From the NCBI GenBank assembly GCA_003142355.1, contig PLMF01000213.1:22959-42235 (forward strand): 19,277 nt of DNA, written 5' to 3'. Of the stretch, positions 16,072 through 19,277 are shown in pieces (position 1 is the stretch's first letter; every line of letters begins with the position of its first letter). The translations under genes and the position numbers were made by a program. The notes under the pieces were generated by a model. It did not search any database, was not told where the DNA came from, and saw nothing but the letters and a program-made list of their open reading frames with translations. This DNA comes from Bryobacterales bacterium. Lineage in GTDB: Bacteria; Acidobacteriota; Terriglobia; Bryobacterales; Bryobacteraceae.

Positions 16072-16700
16072 AAATGCAGGCGACTAGCCAAGGTTATTGT
16101 ATTGTGGAGAAGAGTGGTCCCATTCCGTTTCTCGCTTTTGGCCACCACCTTAAGCTCGGCGCATTCGCCGTCCGTGACCGGAACAAATGTCACGAGGTTA
16201 TTGCGCTGCGAACGGCACGCCTGGATGGCGACGGCGGCCGAGCCCCTCTGGTCCGGGTCCACTCGGCCTGTGTGACTAGCGAGGCGTTCGGTTCAACATT
16301 GTGCGATTGTGCTTTGCAACTTCGGTATGCAGTGCGCCTCATAACGGAGTCGCATAATGGGGCCATTATATACCTACCTTGGCAGGAGGGTCGAGGCAAT
16401 GGAATTGTCTACAAGGTGAAGATGATAGAACACCGGCTGCCAGCGTTGTTCGAGGGCAACCGAAACCTCAATGATCAAGAGAAGGATGTTGACAGGAGGG
16501 AATACGCCGCTGCCACTGCAGTAGTGCGGTACCTTGGCGTCAGCAAGCTTCGGCTGATAACCAACAACCCGGCGAAGATAGAGGCATTCAGAAGAGAGGG
16601 CTTTGAGGTTGAACGCGTAGCTTCGCCAGTGTTATCTACCGACCCTAACCTTGTGAAGTATCGGGAGTACTGCGTAAAGCACCTCGGACACTTGGAGTAG
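16068..16700 (+). CDS. ribA: GTP cyclohydrolase II homologue (RibA-like) with altered catalytic position
   Basis: GTP cyclohydrolase II opens the GTP imidazole ring as the first step of riboflavin synthesis. The 210-residue product is standalone, without the DHBP synthase half. It has LVRVHSACVTSEAFGSTLCDC with the three zinc cysteines at 68, 79 and 81, the same 11- and 2-residue spacing as in E. coli RibA, then QEGRGNGI (107-114 region), D-x-R (about 142-144) and LITNNPAKIEAF. Aligned without gaps from QEGR, the position of the E. coli catalytic Tyr105 is Ile (KVKMIEH). Streptomyces homologues with Met at this site stop at the formylated intermediate FAPy, so the product here may differ from that of true RibA. 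Start TTG 16068 is preferred over ATG 16074. No other riboflavin genes are near; a role in a special pathway is more likely than vitamin synthesis. Confidence 0.88.
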   Translation: MKMQATSQGYCIVEKSGPIPFLAFGHHLKLGAFAVRDRNKCHEVIALRTARLDGDGGRAPLVRVHSACVTSEAFGSTLCDCALQLRYAVRLITESHNGAIIYLPWQEGRGNGIVYKVKMIEHRLPALFEGNRNLNDQEKDVDRREYAAATAVVRYLGVSKLRLITNNPAKIEAFRREGFEVERVASPVLSTDPNLVKYREYCVKHLGHLE

Positions 16701-16704
16701 AGAT

Positions 16705-17688
16705 ATGCGACCATTTTGCGATCGTCTTATTTCAGCCATAGAATCTAAAGGCAATCCATGCGTTGTGGGCTTAGACCCGCGCATTGATCAAATGCCGGAT
16801 TTCGTGATGGAAGGCGACTGTGAAGTCCAGCCGGACGCGGCTATTCGGCGAGCGATCACAGGGTTTCATGCAACTGTACTCGACGTAGTGGCCTCGCTGG
16901 TCCCAGCGGTCAAGTTGCAGATTGCCTTCTATGAACAATACGGGTTGGCAGGCCTTCAAGCGTTTTGCGAGACAGTTCGTGCTGCCAAGGAACGCGAATT
17001 ATTGGTCATAGTAGACGCGAAACGGTCGGACATTTCGAGTACAGCCGAAGCGTATGCCAATGCGTTTTTGGGAACAACGCGGCTGCGGAGTTCTTCTTAT
17101 ACAGCTTTTGACGTCGATTGCATAACAGTTAACCCTTACCTCGGCCGCGATTCATTGCAGCCGTTCGTTTCGGCGTGTTCTAAGTATGGCAAGGGCATAT
17201 TCGTACTTGTGAAGACATCAAATCCGGGTTCGATCGACCTGCAGGATCAGCGGCTTGCAACAACCGGGACCGCCCTGTACGATGTCGTCGCACGGATGGT
17301 GGACGAATTGGGAAAGGCCGTTCTAGGAGAGAGCGGCTACAGCTCAATCGGAGCGGTTGTGGGAGCGACGTTTCCCCATGAGGCGGAACGACTGAGGACC
17401 ATCATGCAACATGCGATTTTGTTAGTGCCGGGCTACGGCGCCCAGGGCGGCACAGGAAGGGATGCTGCGGCATGCTTCAACTCCGACCATCTGGGTGCAA
17501 TCGTGAATGCATCTCGAAGCATCACGTATTCATACGGGGCGCGCGACATTTCCATCGGTGCATTTCAGAGCACAGTTAGAGCGAAAATGTCTCAAATGAT
17601 TGACGACATAAATGCGTCATTGACGGAGAGGTTCAGTGCCGGCGAAGAACGTGGTCATAACGGGGGCAACAGGCGGCATCGGGTCTGA
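16705..17688 (+). CDS. pyrF: Orotidine-5'-phosphate decarboxylase, long (PyrF subfamily 2) form
   Basis: Decarboxylates OMP to UMP, or an analogue in this setting. 327 residues, the length of the long PyrF form. Motifs: substrate Asp in VVGLDPR (20-26), Lys70 in AVKLQIAFYEQYG, the catalytic DAKRSDI (104-110; Lys106, Asp109) with STAEAYA following, VNPYLG (142-147), the phosphate-site VPGYGAQGGTGRDA (241-254) and VNASRSI with the phosphate Arg (267-273). Everything needed for activity seems present. The ATG at 16705 has GGAG 7 bases upstream and lies 4 bases after the preceding stop. The last 53 bases overlap the dehydrogenase gene. Its presence beside phosphoribosyltransferase-like motifs and a GTP cyclohydrolase II suggests use on a pathway intermediate; it could also be simply an extra or only pyrF copy. 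Confidence 0.92.
   Translation: MRPFCDRLISAIESKGNPCVVGLDPRIDQMPDFVMEGDCEVQPDAAIRRAITGFHATVLDVVASLVPAVKLQIAFYEQYGLAGLQAFCETVRAAKERELLVIVDAKRSDISSTAEAYANAFLGTTRLRSSSYTAFDVDCITVNPYLGRDSLQPFVSACSKYGKGIFVLVKTSNPGSIDLQDQRLATTGTALYDVVARMVDELGKAVLGESGYSSIGAVVGATFPHEAERLRTIMQHAILLVPGYGAQGGTGRDAAACFNSDHLGAIVNASRSITYSYGARDISIGAFQSTVRAKMSQMIDDINASLTERFSAGEERGHNGGNRRHRV
17625..17631 (+). promoter_or_regulatory. Shine-Dalgarno for a GTG start inside pyrF
   Basis: GGAGAGG 4 bases before GTG 17636, within the coding sequence of pyrF. It supports a real 53-base gene overlap, since the dehydrogenase needs this N-terminus for its first strand and glycine motif. Confidence 0.6.
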
Positions 17689-18334
17689 GACATCGCGTCG
17701 GCTGCGGCGCGACGGATACAATGTGATCGGCCTCGATCAGGTTCGACCGTCACCCGGAGTCTCGGATGTCTTCTTGCCAGTGGATCTGCGAGATTCATCA
17801 GAAGTTGAGAAAGCGTGCTCGGAGATCGTTGGGGCGTATCGGCCGATTTGGGGCTTTGTCAGTTCTGCCGGGATCTACCCGATCGTGCCACTAAAAGAGT
17901 ATTCATTGGATCTGTGGGACGAGGTCCAATCTGTGAATGTCCGGTCGGTTTTCCAAATAGTTCAATTGCTCTCCCCGGCATTTGCGAAGGGTGGGCGCAT
18001 CGTGCTCATAGGCTCCGGTGCTGGGCACATTGGAAGTAGAGACATCGGGTATTCGGCGAGCAAGGCTGCGCTCCTGGGCATGGTCAGAACGCTGGCGAGG
18101 AGCCTCGCACCTGCCGGCATTCTCGTTAACGCCGTTTGCCCTGGACTGGTGGCAACACCGATGTCCGCGCGCATGAAGACTGAGGACGTTCAAGACTACA
18201 TGACGCGGATTCCTCTAGGCCGAAAGGGCACACCCGGAGAGGTCGCCGTATGTGTATCGTTCCTACTAGAAGAGGAGAATTCGTACATGACGGGGGCTTC
18301 TCTAGATGTGAACGGTGGGCTCTATACTCGTTAA
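17636..18334 (+). CDS. Short-chain dehydrogenase/reductase (SDR)
   Basis: NAD(P)-dependent oxidoreductase, 232 residues, classical SDR. The dinucleotide motif TGATGGIG (9-16), acidic Asp34 at the end of the second strand (GLDQ, favouring NAD over NADP), SSAG (76-79, in place of NNAG), Asn101, Ser127 in IGSGAG, the catalytic YSASK (Tyr139, Lys143) and the C-terminal MTGASLDVNGG are all in place. The layout resembles FabG-like 3-oxoacyl reductases and sugar or polyol dehydrogenases; the substrate cannot be told. It starts with GTG inside pyrF (53-base overlap), the last gene of the operon. The redox step would fit a biosynthetic pathway with the neighbouring nucleotide enzymes. No clear terminator follows. 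Confidence 0.9.
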   Translation: MPAKNVVITGATGGIGSETSRRLRRDGYNVIGLDQVRPSPGVSDVFLPVDLRDSSEVEKACSEIVGAYRPIWGFVSSAGIYPIVPLKEYSLDLWDEVQSVNVRSVFQIVQLLSPAFAKGGRIVLIGSGAGHIGSRDIGYSASKAALLGMVRTLARSLAPAGILVNAVCPGLVATPMSARMKTEDVQDYMTRIPLGRKGTPGEVAVCVSFLLEEENSYMTGASLDVNGGLYTR

Positions 18335-18470
18335 CGCCCGTATGAAGAGGGTTCCTCTCGGGGAATCGGAAACCTCCGGGAAGCCCAAGGCGCGCGGCCA
18401 ATTCCTGTTGGGAAATCCCCATGCAACCAGTGATGGCCGACGCTGGATCAGGCTTCACGAGGAAGGCGGC
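18324..18470 (+). pseudogene. Possible remnant of an SDR 3' end after the intact dehydrogenase
   Basis: Just past, and overlapping, the SDR stop, another frame reads ILVNARMKRVPLGE, then 11 residues later FLLGNPHA, and after a +1 shift PVMADAGSGFTR. This mirrors the order in SDR C-termini (ILVNA, RIPLG, FLL, D-x-GG-type end). The spacing PLG to FLL is 13 residues in both this stretch and the intact gene. At DNA level 12 bases (CTCGTTAACGCC) at 18327-18338 are identical to 18122-18133, and 18342-18361 matches 18200-18219 at 16 of 20 positions. It could be a decayed tandem copy or chance; low confidence. Confidence 0.25.
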
Positions 18471-18535
18471 GACTCAAAGATACATACACAGCCTCTGGGC
18501 TGGCCGACGGCCGACGAATTCCAGCCTTCACAGCT

Positions 18536-19277
18536 TCAGAGGCAGATCTGGTTCCGCTTGAGCGCCTCCTCGAAGTCCTGCCAGATGAGCGGCGGCAAGG
18601 TCTCCTCGCCGTCCTTCATGCGATTCATCGCCATCCGCTTGGCTGTGCTCACCAGGGCCTGCAGATCCGCCGGCGAAATGCCCCTTAACCGGCCGACAAT
18701 ATCGTGCGTGGCAAGGCCGGCGGCCAATGGAATCGGCCCCAGGTATTTCTCGATCAGACGCAAGTATCCTTCATCCTCAGGAACGCCGATTTCGATTTTC
18801 TCGGTGAATCGTCCGCCTCGGAGCACCCGCGGGTCGAGATTGTCGATGTGGTTCGTGGTGCCGATGAGAAAGACCTGGTTGCCGGGATCGAGCTGGCTCA
18901 TCAACATCAGGGCCTGCTCGACGAACTGGATCTGGTGCTGGCCCATGTAGTACCCGTTGTCGCCTCGCGGCAAAAGGCCATCCAGCTCATCGATAAACAG
19001 GATGGAGGGGCTGTGCTCGCGGGCCCGGGCGAATACTACCGCAAGCCTTTCGGCAGTGGGAACATCGGCAGCAGAGATCGCGTAGAAGCTGCGGCGCGTC
19101 TGAGTCGCGATCAGGTGTGCCACCGACGTTTTCCCGGTACCGGCTTGGCCAACCAGGAGCAAGCCTGCGGGGACTGGGACCTTGAGCTTTTCGGCCACAC
19201 GAGCATCCATCAGCCGGATCAGATTTCGCAGGTCCTGTTCGACCCCGGCAGGGAGTACGAGATCACCCCAATCGACA
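18536..19277 (-). CDS. AAA+ ATPase (partial, N-terminus beyond right edge)
   Basis: C-terminal part of an AAA+ ATPase of the classical (FtsH/Cdc48/ClpX-neighbour) kind; about 247 residues visible. The frame is open to the right edge, with VDWGDLVLPAGVEQDLRNLI preceding the first in-window ATG (19210), as in AAA proteins just before the Walker A, so the true start lies outside. Motifs: Walker A GQAGTGKT, Walker B SILFIDELD, second region of homology (LIGTTNHIDNLDPRVLRGGRF, here with the arginine fingers) and a small helical lid ending in WQDFEEALKR. No protease, zinc or membrane part is present in the visible portion. It is convergent with the operon on its left, separated by about 200 bases with no gene, and may belong to the neighbouring genome rather than the cluster. 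Confidence 0.9.
   Translation of the reverse strand, partial: VDWGDLVLPAGVEQDLRNLIRLMDARVAEKLKVPVPAGLLLVGQAGTGKTSVAHLIATQTRRSFYAISAADVPTAERLAVVFARAREHSPSILFIDELDGLLPRGDNGYYMGQHQIQFVEQALMLMSQLDPGNQVFLIGTTNHIDNLDPRVLRGGRFTEKIEIGVPEDEGYLRLIEKYLGPIPLAAGLATHDIVGRLRGISPADLQALVSTAKRMAMNRMKDGEETLPPLIWQDFEEALKRNQICL

Noticed and set aside
18335..18535. Bidirectional terminator between the convergent SDR and AAA genes
   Set aside because: Small GC-rich dyads (GGCC GAC GGCC type) occur, but no T tract follows on either strand.
1..19277. CRISPR array
   Set aside because: No regularly spaced direct repeats of 20 bases or more were seen.

Overview
This window joins two unrelated blocks of genes, with a third gene cut off at the right edge. 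The organism is a bacterium. The left block (T4SS) looks GC-rich. Its set of proteins (TrbJ/VirB5-like pairs, a VirB4 ATPase, small pilin-like membrane proteins) resembles conjugation loci I associate with Acidobacteriota. That placement rests on general protein resemblance only and is tentative.

Left block, about 1-7439, all on the minus strand: part of a type IV secretion / conjugative transfer operon. In transcription order it encodes a secreted pilin-like protein (VirB2/TrbC type), two further multi-pass membrane proteins that look like doubled pilin units, a VirB3/TrbD-like protein, the VirB4/TrbE ATPase, two tandem TrbJ/VirB5-like exported proteins, and a TrbL/VirB6-like polytopic protein that runs off the left edge. 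The genes are tightly spaced with good Shine-Dalgarno sites, several of them over the stop codon of the preceding gene. The mating-pair genes VirB8-VirB11 and VirD4 are not in view.

Middle, about 7440-8349: almost 0.9 kb without a convincing gene. It holds an intrinsic terminator reading leftward (7564-7591) and a cluster of six inverted repeats (7687-7960). It could be a structured RNA, a transfer or recombination site, or the scar of an island boundary.

Right block, about 8350-18334: the most interesting part. A leftward PfkB-family nucleoside-kinase-like gene (closest in style to pseudouridine kinase) diverges from a rightward, tightly coupled five-gene operon. The operon encodes (1) a 1661-residue protein with an N-terminal STAS-like segment, a GHKL ATPase domain, two phosphoribosyltransferase-like motifs, a CPxC pair, a long helical region and a second, histidine-kinase-like ATPase domain; (2) a response-regulator receiver fused to an aminoglycoside-phosphotransferase-like kinase; (3) a GTP cyclohydrolase II homologue in which the usual catalytic tyrosine appears to be replaced; (4) a long-form orotidine-5'-phosphate decarboxylase; (5) a short-chain dehydrogenase. 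My reading is a signal-gated pathway that makes or modifies a nucleoside/nucleotide-derived small molecule: PRTase, OMP decarboxylase, GTP ring opening, redox step and two small-molecule kinases, controlled by a phosphorelay-like pair. Stress response, defence or secondary metabolism are all possible outputs. Hand-counted lines give 50% GC here against 67% in the T4SS block, suggesting separate origins.

Right edge, 18536-19277, minus strand: the C-terminal part of an AAA+ ATPase, with no visible link to the cluster. Between it and the dehydrogenase lies a possible remnant of a second dehydrogenase 3' end.
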